Shown here one piece after another: positions 17,014-25,094 of a stretch of DNA of 64,000 bases. Where the stretch lies: assembly GCF_036014175.1 (NCBI RefSeq), contig NZ_CP107917.1:6758001-6822000 (forward strand). The letters run 5' to 3'. Numbering within the stretch: position 1 is the first letter of the stretch; each line of letters begins with the position of its first letter. This DNA is from Streptomyces sp. NBC_00443 (GTDB taxonomy: Bacteria > Actinomycetota > Actinomycetes > Streptomycetales > Streptomycetaceae). The position numbers and the translations under genes are program-made. The notes beneath the pieces were generated by a model, which was not told the origin of the DNA, did not search any database, and saw only the letters and a program-made list of their open reading frames with translations.

Positions 17014-17310
17014 ATGGGCACCATCGTCATCTCCGGGACCGTCGTCCTGGTGATCTTAGGATTCGACAACCACCTCTACTGGCTGGCCGCCGTCGCGGTG
17101 CTCTTCCTCTACCTGCAGTACGGCCGCAGCGCCTCCGCGCCGAGCGGCGGTGCCGGCGGTGGCGGGGGAGGGGCCCCGTCAGGCGGCTCCATGCCCGCGG
17201 ACTACCGCGCGTACCGCAGCCGCCGTGACATGCAGGCCAAGTGGGAGCGCCGCTACCGCCGCGAGCGCCCGCTCGAGTCGCGCCGTCAGGAGCGCGAGAA
17301 GAGCAAGTGA
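17014..17310 (+). CDS. small membrane protein with Gly-rich linker
   Basis: A 98-residue protein with two N-terminal hydrophobic stretches (IVISGTVVLVILGF and WLAAVAVLFLYLQY). A Gly/Ser run (GGAGGGGGGAPSGG) follows, then a strongly basic, charged C-terminus (DMQAKWERRYRRERPLESRR). This predicts a membrane-anchored protein with a cytoplasmic basic tail. The start at 17014 has GGAGG with a 6-nt spacing. The family is unknown. The 258 nt upstream (16756-17013), between it and the divergent hydrolase, hold promoters by inference but no gene that I can see. Confidence 0.78.
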   Translation: MGTIVISGTVVLVILGFDNHLYWLAAVAVLFLYLQYGRSASAPSGGAGGGGGGAPSGGSMPADYRAYRSRRDMQAKWERRYRRERPLESRRQEREKSK

Positions 17311-17355
17311 GACCACCCGCGGTGGTAGGCCGCGGTGGCTCTGCCCGCAGTGCGA

Positions 17356-17384
17356 GGCGCCCCCGGTCACAGGCCGGGGGCGCC
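17356..17384. terminator. bidirectional terminator
   Basis: 11-bp stem GGCGCCCCCGG/CCGGGGGCGCC with a 7-nt loop between the convergent small membrane gene and pspAB. It overlaps the pspAB stop codon. Confidence 0.8.
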
Positions 17385-18014
17385 CCACAGCGGGAACCAG
17401 CGGTTCAGGTCCTGCTCGATCCGCAGATCGTTCGCGAGCGCCGCCCGCACCCGCAGCTCCAGCGGGTTGTCGCGGTGTTCCGTCGTATCGGGCAGGGGCG
17501 CGAAGGGGTAGAAGGTGCCGCGCTTGTAGAGGTAGACGAGCGCCAGCCGCCGCCTCGGCTCGCCCCTCTCCGCCTCGTCGCTCCCGTCCGACCGATCACC
17601 CGCATCCGGCTCCTCGCCCCCCGCGTACTCGAATCCCGCCAGCGAGCACAGCAGCTGCGGGCCGAAGCCGTTGACCTCCATCGCGCTGTTCACCGCGTGC
17701 AGGTCGTTGACCAGCTCCGGCAACTGCTCGGGACTGCGCCGGGAGACCAGCCACGAGTAGCCGTAGCCGTCCCGCGTCAGCTGCACAGGCCGGCCCTCGC
17801 GCTCGGCGTCCGCGTCGAGCAGCGCCTGTACCTCGCGGTGCGTCTGCTCGAAGACCGCGCCCTCGACCGTGGCGAAGCACACCGCGCCGCTCCCGGTGGG
17901 CCGGAACCCGGCCGCCGCCTCCAGCGTGATCGCCGCCGACGGCAGCCCGAAGAGCTGGTCGAGATCGGGCGCGACCGGTTTCGTGCGGCCCAGCAGAATG
18001 TCCAGCAGCCCCAT
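17367..18014 (-). CDS. PspA-associated protein PspAB
   Basis: A 215-residue soluble protein starting MGLLDILLGRTKPVAPDLDQLFGLPSAAITLE (read in two overlapping pieces), the hallmark N-terminus of the actinobacterial PspA-associated PspAB family. The middle includes RDGYGYSWLVSRRSPEQLPELVNDLH and the C-terminus RIEQDLNRWFPLWG. The family is linked to phage-shock-type membrane stress, and its biochemical role is not established. The ATG at 18014 lies 2 nt after the htpX stop, with GGAGGGG about 9 nt before it, so the two genes form a coupled pair. No pspA gene is present in this window. Confidence 0.85.
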   Translation of the reverse strand: MGLLDILLGRTKPVAPDLDQLFGLPSAAITLEAAAGFRPTGSGAVCFATVEGAVFEQTHREVQALLDADAEREGRPVQLTRDGYGYSWLVSRRSPEQLPELVNDLHAVNSAMEVNGFGPQLLCSLAGFEYAGGEEPDAGDRSDGSDEAERGEPRRRLALVYLYKRGTFYPFAPLPDTTEHRDNPLELRVRAALANDLRIEQDLNRWFPLWGAPGL

Positions 18015-18016
18015 GC

Positions 18017-18934
18017 TCACGCCCCTCCGGGAGCCGCCGCCTCACCCAGCTCGGCGGAGATCCGCCCCAGCTGGTCGAGCCGCTGCTCAAGGCTCGGGTG
18101 AGTCGAGAAGATGCGCGCGATGCCGGGCTCGCGGCCCAGGGCCGGCGTGAAGTAGAAGGCGTTGAAGGCCTGTGCCGTCCGCAGGTCCTTGGTCGGGATG
18201 CGGGCGATGTCGCCGGAGACCTTGGTGAGCGCGGACGCCAGCGCCGAGGGCCGTCCGGTGAGCAGTGCCGCGGCCCGGTCGGCGGCCAGCTCCCGGTACC
18301 GGGACAGGGCCCGGATCAGCAGGAAGCTGAGCGCGTACACGGCCGCCGACACGCCCATGACGACGGCGAAGATCGCGGCGGTGTTCTGATCCCGGCGCCC
18401 GTCGCTGAACAGCTGCGAGTAGAAGGCGAACCGTACGATCAGCCCCGCGATCACACCGAGGAACGAGGCGACCGTGATCACGGCGACGTCCTTGTGCGCC
18501 ACGTGTGACAGCTCGTGCGCGAGCACACCCTCCAGCTCGTCCGGCCGCAGCCGCCGCAGCAGCCCCGTGGTCACACAGACCACGGCATGATCGGGGTTCC
18601 GCCCGGTGGCGAACGCGTTCGGCATGTCCATCTCCGACACGGCGACCACGGGCTTGGGCATGTCGGCGATGGCGCACAGCCGGTCGACGACCCCGTGCAG
18701 CTCGGGATACTCCTCCCGCTCCACGACCCGCCCCCGCATCGCGAACAGCGCGACCCGGTCGGAGAACCAGTACTGCGCCCCCAGCAGCGCCGCCGCAACG
18801 ACCACGACGAGCACCCAGGACTTCAGCAGAAAGATCAACGCGACGACGAACGCCACGTACAACAACCCGAGCAGAAACAGAGTGATCCCCATACGGGCGG
18901 TCAACCGCCGATCACTCCGGAAGCGACTCTGCAT
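18017..18934 (-). CDS. htpX: membrane zinc metalloprotease HtpX
   Basis: A 305-residue M48-family protease. Two N-terminal membrane segments (ITLFLLGLLYVAFVVALIFL and LVVVVAAALLGAQYWF) precede the catalytic motif HELSHVAHKD near residue 140. A second hydrophobic pair and the third zinc-ligand region RYRELAADRAAALLTGRP follow. HtpX degrades misfolded membrane proteins with its active site facing the cytoplasm. Coupling to pspAB immediately downstream suggests an envelope-stress operon. The length and motifs are complete for the family. Confidence 0.93.
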   Translation of the reverse strand: MQSRFRSDRRLTARMGITLFLLGLLYVAFVVALIFLLKSWVLVVVVAAALLGAQYWFSDRVALFAMRGRVVEREEYPELHGVVDRLCAIADMPKPVVAVSEMDMPNAFATGRNPDHAVVCVTTGLLRRLRPDELEGVLAHELSHVAHKDVAVITVASFLGVIAGLIVRFAFYSQLFSDGRRDQNTAAIFAVVMGVSAAVYALSFLLIRALSRYRELAADRAAALLTGRPSALASALTKVSGDIARIPTKDLRTAQAFNAFYFTPALGREPGIARIFSTHPSLEQRLDQLGRISAELGEAAAPGGA

Positions 18935-19062
18935 CTCGCATCACCCCGCGCACTCAGGCACTCGTCCCACTGCCCAGTGTGCACCCGGTGACTCCCATGA
19001 ACGGGTCGTGATCGGCCCCAGGACAGGCAAAGGCCGGGAGTGCGGGACCGCAGGCGGACGGC

Positions 19063-19359
19063 CTAGTAGCCCGCGCGGAAGTTGATGTAGCCCAGCAGCA
19101 CGATCACCCCGGCGACGCAGCCCAGCACGATGGCCGTCGACACCCAGCCCGACCGGCGCTGCCGCCGGGCCACATGATCGGGCTCACCCCGGAACGGAAC
19201 CGGCCCGGGCGGGTTCTCCTTCCAGCGCGCGGCGAGCATACGGGCCCGCGCCGAGGGCTCCTTGTGCTCGGCGTTGTCCGCCCACCTCAGGTCGAACTCG
19301 CGTTCTTGATCGTCGTGTTCGTGCTGCTCCGGCATCCCGTCCACCCCCGTGTCGTCCAT
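19063..19359 (-). CDS. small C-terminally anchored membrane protein
   Basis: A protein of up to 98 residues with an acidic, His-rich N-terminus (MPEQHEHDDQEREFDLRWAD). A basic middle follows, and a single hydrophobic segment at the C-terminus (STAIVLGCVAGVIVLLGYINF) predicts a tail-anchored topology with the N-terminus in the cytoplasm. A second ATG at 19335, preceded by GGGGGTGG, may be the true start (90 residues). It lies between htpX and glnA on the same strand, with the glnA terminator just upstream. The family is unknown. Confidence 0.7.
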   Translation of the reverse strand: MDDTGVDGMPEQHEHDDQEREFDLRWADNAEHKEPSARARMLAARWKENPPGPVPFRGEPDHVARRQRRSGWVSTAIVLGCVAGVIVLLGYINFRAGY

Positions 19360-19382
19360 CGGCAGAGGAAGAATAGAACATA

Positions 19383-19425
19383 CGCCCGCGCCCCCGCTGT
19401 CAGTAGAACAGCGGGGGCGCGGGCG
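19383..19425 (-). terminator. glnA terminator
   Basis: Perfect 18-bp inverted repeat CGCCCGCGCCCCCGCTGT with a 7-nt loop, 31 nt after the glnA stop. Confidence 0.88.
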
Positions 19426-19455
19426 CTATGCCTCGGTGCCTGGATCAGGCGTCGA

Positions 19456-20865
19456 TCACACGTCGAAGTACATCTCGAACTCGTGCGGGTGCGGACGCAG
19501 CTGCAGCGGGGCGATCTCGTTCGCGCGCTTGTAGTCGATCCACGTCTCGATCAGGTCCGGCGTGAAGACGTCGCCCTGGAGGAGGAACTCGTGGTCGGCC
19601 TCGAGGCGGTCGAGGACGGCCGGGAGGGAGGTCGGGACCTGGGCGACGCCCGCGTGCTCCTCGGGAGCCAGCTCGTAGAGGTCCTTGTCGATCGGCTCGG
19701 CCGGCTCGATCTTGTTCTTGATGCCGTCCAGGCCCGCGAGCAGCAGGGCCGAGAAGGCCAGGTACGGGTTGCCGGAGGAGTCGGGCGCGCGGAACTCGAC
19801 GCGCTTGGCCTTCGGGTTGGAGCCCGTGATCGGGATACGCATCGCGGCGGAGCGGTTGCGCTGCGAGTACACCAGGTTGATCGGGGCCTCGAAGCCCGGG
19901 ACCAGACGGTGGTACGAGTTCACCGTCGGGTTGGTGAAGGCGAGCAGCGACGGGGCGTGCTTGAGGATGCCGCCGATGTAGTAGCGGGCGGTGTCCGACA
20001 GGCCCGCGTAACCGGCCTCGTCGTAGAAGAGCGGCTGGCCGCCCGTCCACAGCGACTGGTGCACGTGCATGCCCGAGCCGTTGTCACCGAAGATCGGCTT
20101 CGGCATGAAGGTCGCGGTCTTGCCGTTGCGCCAGGCGACGTTCTTCACGATGTACTTGAAGAGCTGCAGGTCGTCGGCCGCGGCGAGCAGCGTGTTGAAC
20201 TTGTAGTTGATCTCGGCCTGGCCGGCGGTGCCCACCTCGTGGTGCTGGCGCTCGACCTGCAGGCCGGAGGCGGCCAGCTCCAGGGAGATCTCCGCGCGCA
20301 GGTCGGCGAAGTGGTCGACCGGCGGGGCCGGGAAGTAACCGCCCTTGTAGCGGACCTTGTAACCGCGGTTGTCCTCCAGCGCGCCCGTGTTCCAGGCACC
20401 CGCCTCGGAGTCGATGTGGTAGTACGCCTCGTTCTCGGCGGTCTTGAAGCGCACGCTGTCGAAGACGTAGAACTCGGCCTCGGGGCCGAAGTACGCGGTG
20501 TCGGCGATGCCGGTGGAGGCGAGGTAGGCCTCCGCCTTCTTCGCCACGTTCCGCGGGTCACGGGAGTACTGCTCGCCCGTGATCGGGTCGTGGATGAAGA
20601 AGTTGACGTTGACCGTCTTGTCGCGGCGGAACGGGTCGACGCGCGCGGTGGACAGGTCGGCGCGGAGCGCCATGTCGGACTCGTGGATGGCCTGGAAGCC
20701 GCGGATCGAGGAGCCGTCGAACGCGAGCTCCTCGGCCGGGTCGAAGGCCGTGGCAGGGATCGTGAAGTGCTGCATCACGCCCGGCAGGTCGCAGAACCGG
20801 ACGTCGATGAACTTCACGTCCTCGTCGGCGATGAACTTCTTGGCCTCGTCGGCGTTCTGGAACAT
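19456..20865 (-). CDS. glnA: glutamine synthetase type I
   Basis: A 469-residue GSI-beta enzyme. Motifs visible are FAFDGSSIRGF-like AFDGSSIRGFQAI, FGPEAEFYVFD, VGTAGQAEINYKF, KPIFGDNGSGMHVHQSL, NRSAAMRIPI and the adenylylation-site region SSGNPYLAFSALLLAG with the target Tyr (about residue 397 in enterobacterial numbering). It is dodecameric, cytoplasmic and the main ammonium-assimilating enzyme; activity is expected to be switched off by GlnE adenylylation. The ATG at 20865 has GGAGGAGC 6 nt upstream. A clear GlnR operator lies about 100 nt upstream. It is a second, unrelated synthetase 9 kb from glnII. Confidence 0.97.
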   Translation of the reverse strand: MFQNADEAKKFIADEDVKFIDVRFCDLPGVMQHFTIPATAFDPAEELAFDGSSIRGFQAIHESDMALRADLSTARVDPFRRDKTVNVNFFIHDPITGEQYSRDPRNVAKKAEAYLASTGIADTAYFGPEAEFYVFDSVRFKTAENEAYYHIDSEAGAWNTGALEDNRGYKVRYKGGYFPAPPVDHFADLRAEISLELAASGLQVERQHHEVGTAGQAEINYKFNTLLAAADDLQLFKYIVKNVAWRNGKTATFMPKPIFGDNGSGMHVHQSLWTGGQPLFYDEAGYAGLSDTARYYIGGILKHAPSLLAFTNPTVNSYHRLVPGFEAPINLVYSQRNRSAAMRIPITGSNPKAKRVEFRAPDSSGNPYLAFSALLLAGLDGIKNKIEPAEPIDKDLYELAPEEHAGVAQVPTSLPAVLDRLEADHEFLLQGDVFTPDLIETWIDYKRANEIAPLQLRPHPHEFEMYFDV

Positions 20866-20962
20866 CCAGCTCCTCCTACTCCCGACCCGTCGGTCCGGGG
20901 TGGTAGTTCGGTCGTGCGGCCAGTGCGGTGGCACACGCTGGCCTCGACCCTAGGGACGGGTG

Positions 20963-21000
20963 ATTTCTCGGGCGTGACCCATTTGTTTCGCACACGTTAA
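20963..21000 (-). promoter_or_regulatory. GlnR operator of glnA
   Basis: Minus strand: TTAAC-n6-GAAAC-n6-GTCAC-n6-GAAAT, four boxes with exact 6-nt spacers. This is a near-consensus Streptomyces GlnR site, about 98-135 nt before the glnA start. Confidence 0.85.
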
Positions 21001-21063
21001 CCGGACATCCCCGACCTCCCCCCACCTGTCCACATCGCAAAACGGGCACAGTACCGTGGTCGC

Positions 21064-21531
21064 GTGGACAAGAGGCAAGCAATCGGATCCTGGCTCTCGG
21101 GCCCCCGCGCGGCCGCCGAGGACGCCGGTGTCGACTTCGGATACCGGGGTCAGCAGCTCGGTCTCCCCGAGGAGGGGCCGGGCTCCATCGCCCGCCCGGG
21201 ACGCCGGCTCGGGGCGCTGGCCGTCGACTGGGGCATCTGTGTCTTGATCGCATACGGTCTCATTACGGACGGCTATGGTCAGGCGACGAGCAACTGGGCG
21301 CTGCTGCTGTTCTTCCTGATGAGCGTCCTGACCGTGGGCACGGTCGGCTTCACCCCGGGAAAGCGACTCTTCGGCCTGCGCGTGGTCGTCCTGGAGACCG
21401 GCGACGTCAACCCGCTGCGCGCCCTGCTGCGCACGGCCCTGCTGTGCGTCGCGATCCCGGCCCTGATCTGGGACCGCGACGGCCGCGGCCTGCACGACCG
21501 GCTGGCCCACACGGTCGAAGTACGGATCTGA
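21064..21531 (+). CDS. RDD-family membrane protein
   Basis: A 155-residue protein with three hydrophobic segments (LAVDWGICVLIAYGLI, WALLLFFLMSVLTVGTVGF, ALLRTALLCVAIPALIW). It also has the RDD-family hallmarks RPGRRLGALAVDW and GKRLFGLRVVVLETGD, and ends in the DRDGRGLHDRLAHTVEV motif. RDD proteins are small membrane proteins of mostly unknown transport or accessory function. The GTG start at 21064 lies in the region divergent from glnA, so its promoter is close to the GlnR site, and whether GlnR affects it is open. Confidence 0.88.
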   Translation: MDKRQAIGSWLSGPRAAAEDAGVDFGYRGQQLGLPEEGPGSIARPGRRLGALAVDWGICVLIAYGLITDGYGQATSNWALLLFFLMSVLTVGTVGFTPGKRLFGLRVVVLETGDVNPLRALLRTALLCVAIPALIWDRDGRGLHDRLAHTVEVRI

Positions 21532-21584
21532 CCTCCGTACGCCTCGCATAAGTCGAACGTACTCCTCGTGCCGGACGCTTCGCA

Positions 21585-21632
21585 TACGACGATGGGGGCG
21601 CCCGGAGTGATCCGGGCGCCCCCATCGTCGTA
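21585..21632. terminator. bidirectional terminator
   Basis: Perfect 21-bp inverted repeat (TACGACGATGGGGGCGCCCGG) with a 6-nt loop between the convergent RDD and DUF4191 genes. Confidence 0.9.
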
Positions 21633-21641
21633 CGAGGGACG

Positions 21642-22343
21642 TCAGCGAGCCTTCGGCCCGCCCTTCGGCAGCTTCATGCCCTTGGGCATCGGGCCCTTCG
21701 GCAACGGCATGTTGCTCATCAGGTCGCCCATGGCCTTGAGCCGGTCGTTGGTGGCGGTCACCTGGGGGCCGGTCAGCACGCGCGGCAGTTTCAGCATGGT
21801 GGTCCGCAGCTTCTTCAGCGGGACCTGGCCATCGCCCGTGCCCACGATCAGGTCGTGCACCGGCACGTCCGCGACGATGCGGTTCATCTTCCTCTTCTCG
21901 GCGGCCAGCAGGGTCTTCACCCGGTTCGGGTTGCCCTCGGCGACCAGCACGATGCCGGCCTTGCCGACGGCCCGGTGGACCACGTCCTGGCTGCGGTTCA
22001 TCGCCACCGCGGGGGTCGTGTTCCAGCCCCGGCCGATGTTGTCCAGCACCGCCGCGGCGGCGCCCGGCTGGCCCTCCATCTGCCCGAAGGCCGCCCGCTC
22101 GGCCCGGCGCCCGAAGACGATCGCCGACGCGAGGAAGGCGAGCAACAGGCCCAGGATGCCGAGATAGATGGGGTGACCGATCAAGAAACCGATCGCGAGG
22201 AAGACACCGAAGGTGACGATTCCGACAGCCGCGAGTACAAGACCGATCTTCTTGTCGGCCTTGCGGGTCATCTTGTAGGTCAGAGCGATCTGCTTGAGTC
22301 GCCCGGGGTTTGCAGCGTCCGCTGCCGTGTCCTTCCTCGCCAT
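21642..22343 (-). CDS. DUF4191 membrane protein
   Basis: A 233-residue protein with a basic N-terminus, two adjacent transmembrane helices (GLVLAAVGIVTFGVFLAIG and YLGILGLLLAFLASAIVF) and a soluble C-terminal domain ending in a Lys/Pro-rich tail (KGPMPKGMKLPKGGPKAR). It matches DUF4191, an actinobacterial family almost always encoded beside lipA/lipB and glnA. The conserved neighbourhood suggests a housekeeping role near lipoate or glutamine metabolism, but no activity is known. It starts at the ATG of 22343. Confidence 0.88.
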   Translation of the reverse strand: MARKDTAADAANPGRLKQIALTYKMTRKADKKIGLVLAAVGIVTFGVFLAIGFLIGHPIYLGILGLLLAFLASAIVFGRRAERAAFGQMEGQPGAAAAVLDNIGRGWNTTPAVAMNRSQDVVHRAVGKAGIVLVAEGNPNRVKTLLAAEKRKMNRIVADVPVHDLIVGTGDGQVPLKKLRTTMLKLPRVLTGPQVTATNDRLKAMGDLMSNMPLPKGPMPKGMKLPKGGPKAR

Positions 22344-22418
22344 GCCACGAAGTCTACGTGCCCCCGGGAGCGCCGACGACGGCAGTGCCGTGCCGAGCGC
22401 ACGGGGAGCGCGGCGGGG

Positions 22419-22619
22419 TCAGGAACGGACCGTGGTGACCTGGTCCAGGACGCGCTGCGCCTCGACCCTGTCCTTGGCGCGACGGCGGTCCTCCAGCACG
22501 GACGTCCAGGCGTTGCGACGAGCGGTGCGCTGGCCGCTGCTCATCAGCAGCGACTCGACGGCACGCAGTGCAGTGGTGAACGACGGGATGGCGGTGGCGC
22601 GAACGGGCGCGGCCTGCAT
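22419..22619 (-). CDS. small conserved protein between lipA and the DUF4191 gene
   Basis: A 66-residue basic, helical protein (MQAAPVRATAIPSFTTALRA...ARRNAWTSVLEDRRRAKDRVEAQ). The ATG at 22619 is preceded by GAGGGGGG; an in-frame upstream start at 22685 would add 22 residues unlike the rest. Homologous small ORFs are usual in this position in Streptomyces as far as I recall. The function is unknown. The high Arg content of the C-terminal helix may indicate RNA or protein binding, which is a guess. Confidence 0.7.
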   Translation of the reverse strand: MQAAPVRATAIPSFTTALRAVESLLMSSGQRTARRNAWTSVLEDRRRAKDRVEAQRVLDQVTTVRS

Positions 22620-22755
22620 GGTGGAGGTCCCCCCTCGGGAATGGCGGCTTCGTGAGTGATGCACGGGGTGTACAAACAGGGTCACTGATTGGTGTTACCA
22701 GGGCGTGACCGACCGGTCAAACACCAATGAAACCTTGATACGCGGGCCGAAATGC

Positions 22756-22809
22756 TTGACGCGGCCCTGACGGTGCCCCTATCTGCGGGGACGTCCAGGA
22801 CCGCGTCAA
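22756..22809 (-). terminator. putative lipA terminator
   Basis: Outer 13-bp stem TTGACGCGGCCCT/AGGACCGCGTCAA (one G-U pair) enclosing a smaller GCCCC/GGGGA hairpin, 66 nt after the lipA stop. Confidence 0.5.
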
Positions 22810-22874
22810 TCGGCCGTGCCGAAGGGCAGTTGCTTGTGCGCAGGTTCACATGAACGGGGTGGCACTCCGTGCCA

Positions 22875-23864
22875 TCACACCGCCTGCGAGGCGACGTAGG
22901 AACCACCCCGCTGCGGAGCAGCAAATTGACGCTGCTCGATGGCCATCTGGTAGAGCCGCCCGGCACGGTAGGAGGACCGCACCAGCGGGCCGGACATCAC
23001 ACCGGAGAAGCCGATCTGCTCGGCCTCGTCCTTCAGCTCCACGAACTCCTGCGGCTTGACCCAGCGCTCCACCGGGTGGTGGCGCACGGACGGGCGCAGG
23101 TACTGCGTGATCGTCACCAGCTCGCAGCCCGCGTCATGCAGCTGCTGGAGCGCCTCGCTGATCTCCTCGCGGGTCTCGCCCATGCCGAGGATGAGGTTGG
23201 ACTTGGTGACCAGGCCGTAGTCGCGGGCCTCGGTGATGACCTTCAGGGAGCGCTCGTAGCGGAAGCCGGGGCGGATGCGCTTGAAGATCCGCGGCACCGT
23301 CTCGACGTTGTGCGCGAAGACCTCGGGGCGGGAGGCGAAGACCTCCTGCAGCAGCTCCGGTACGGCGTTGAAGTCGGGGGCGAGCAGCTCGACCTTGGTG
23401 CGGCCGGCCTCGCGCTCGGCGGTCTGCTGGTGGATCTGGCGCACGGTCTCGGCGTACAGCCAGGCGCCGCCGTCCGGGAGGTCGTCGCGGGCGACGCCGG
23501 TGATGGTGGCGTAGTTCAGGTCCATCGTGACCACGGACTCGCCGACGCGGCGGGGCTCGTCGCGGTCGAGCGCCTCGGGCTTGCCGGTGTCGATCTGGCA
23601 GAAGTCGCAGCGCCGGGTGCACTGGTCGCCGCCGATGAGGAAGGTCGCCTCGCGGTCCTCCCAGCACTCGTAGATGTTGGGGCAGCCGGCTTCCTGGCAG
23701 ACCGTGTGCAGGCCCTCGCTCTTCACGAGGTTCTGCATCTTCGTGTACTCGGGGCCCATTTTCGCCCGCGTCTTGATCCACTCGGGCTTGCGCTCGATGG
23801 GGGTCTGGGCGTTGCGGACCTCCAGGCGCAGCATCTTGCGTCCGTCGGGTGAGACTGCGGACAC
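22875..23864 (-). CDS. lipA: lipoyl synthase
   Basis: A 329-residue radical-SAM enzyme that inserts two sulfur atoms into octanoyl groups on E2 and GcvH proteins. The auxiliary cluster Cys are in CQEAGCPNIYEC and the SAM-binding cluster in CTRRCDFC, both complete. Other conserved pieces are GGDQCTRRCDF, VTITQYLRPS and GPLVRSSYRAG. It starts at a GTG (23864) with AGGGAG upstream. lipB lies 133 nt upstream on the same strand, giving the usual lipB-lipA order for de novo lipoylation. Its clients aceE-sucB-lpd are elsewhere in this window. Confidence 0.97.
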   Translation of the reverse strand: MSAVSPDGRKMLRLEVRNAQTPIERKPEWIKTRAKMGPEYTKMQNLVKSEGLHTVCQEAGCPNIYECWEDREATFLIGGDQCTRRCDFCQIDTGKPEALDRDEPRRVGESVVTMDLNYATITGVARDDLPDGGAWLYAETVRQIHQQTAEREAGRTKVELLAPDFNAVPELLQEVFASRPEVFAHNVETVPRIFKRIRPGFRYERSLKVITEARDYGLVTKSNLILGMGETREEISEALQQLHDAGCELVTITQYLRPSVRHHPVERWVKPQEFVELKDEAEQIGFSGVMSGPLVRSSYRAGRLYQMAIEQRQFAAPQRGGSYVASQAV

Positions 23865-23997
23865 GACCGGCTCCCTAGCGATTGATTCTTCGGCGTGACC
23901 CAGGGTACGCCCGTTGATTTGTTTGCCCGGCGTGGGCGCTGGCCTTGCTGGGGGCTGCCACCCCCAGGCCCCCGCTTCGGCCTGAACGGCCTCGTCC

Positions 23998-24816
23998 TCA
24001 AAAGCCCGACGGGCTGACAGTCACCGGCGTCTTGTCGACCAGCCGCGGCTTCAGCTCCGCGTTCTCCAGTACGTCCGTGAGGTGCCGCTCGACGACCGGC
24101 AGCACCTCGTCGATCGTGACGTCCCGGCCGAGCTCGGCGGCCAGCGAGGCGACGCCCGCGTCGCGGATCCCGCAGGGGATGATCCGGTCGAACCACTTGT
24201 TGTCCGGGTTCACGTTCAGGGCGAAGCCGTGCATGGTCACGCCCTTCGCGACCCGGATCCCGATCGCCGCGATCTTGCGGTCCTCGCGCCGCTGGCCGGC
24301 GTTGGAGGGGGCGTACTCGGGGCCGTTCAGGCGGGGGTCGAACTCGTCGTCCGTCAGGCGGGGGTCGAAGTCCAGCGCGAGTCCGCCGAACGACGGACGC
24401 TGTTCGACCGGATCGCCCAGGACCCACACCCCGCTGCGGCCCTCGACGCGGGTGGTCTCCAGGCCGAACTCCGCACAGGTGCGGATCAGGGCCTCCTCCA
24501 GCCGCCGTACATGGGCCACGACGTCCACGGGGCGCGGCAGCTTCTGGATCGGGTAGCCGACGAGCTGGCCCGGGCCGTGCCAGGTGATCTTGCCGCCGCG
24601 GTCCACGTCGATGACCGGCGTGCCGTCCAGGGGCCGCTCGTTGGCCGCCGTGCGCCGGCCCGCCGTGTACACCGGAGGGTGTTCGAGAAGCAGAACCGTG
24701 TCGGGGATCTCGTCCTCGAACCGCGCCGCGTGCACCCGGCGCTGCTCGTCCCACGCCTGCTGGTACTCGACGGCGTCCGCTCCGAACCCCATGCGCACGA
24801 ACCGCAACTCACCCAC
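23998..24816 (-). CDS. lipB: octanoyltransferase
   Basis: A 272-residue enzyme that moves octanoate from acyl carrier protein to lipoyl domains. Visible are LLLEHPPVYTAGRRT, GGKITWHGPGQLVGYPI, the catalytic Lys region KIAAIGIRVAKGVTMHGFALNV and the catalytic Cys in DRIIPCGIRDAGVASLA. The GTG at 24816 (VGELRFVRMG) is chosen because GGAGG lies 8 nt upstream; the open frame extends further 5' but without family similarity. It is followed by lipA. The enzyme is cytoplasmic. Confidence 0.95.
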   Translation of the reverse strand: MGELRFVRMGFGADAVEYQQAWDEQRRVHAARFEDEIPDTVLLLEHPPVYTAGRRTAANERPLDGTPVIDVDRGGKITWHGPGQLVGYPIQKLPRPVDVVAHVRRLEEALIRTCAEFGLETTRVEGRSGVWVLGDPVEQRPSFGGLALDFDPRLTDDEFDPRLNGPEYAPSNAGQRREDRKIAAIGIRVAKGVTMHGFALNVNPDNKWFDRIIPCGIRDAGVASLAAELGRDVTIDEVLPVVERHLTDVLENAELKPRLVDKTPVTVSPSGF

Positions 24817-25094
24817 GGCAAGCGCCTCCCTGGTGCCTAGAAGGTCGTAAGGCACAAAGCGTGCCCACGCCACTGTACGACCGGCTCGTTCGGGTGACGT
24901 CTCGCGGTCCGCGTCAGCCCGGTAGGGCAATCCTCACACGATCGGATGAATGGGCGGCGAAATGTGCGATCGGCCGCTTACTCTCCGCTACATTCGCGCC
25001 GTTCGAGCAGGCCAAAAGGGCTGCTCACCGGCAATCCGGGCACCCGCGGCCGTACGGCCCCGCAAGGCCCGAAAGGCAGGAGACCGCACCGCAG

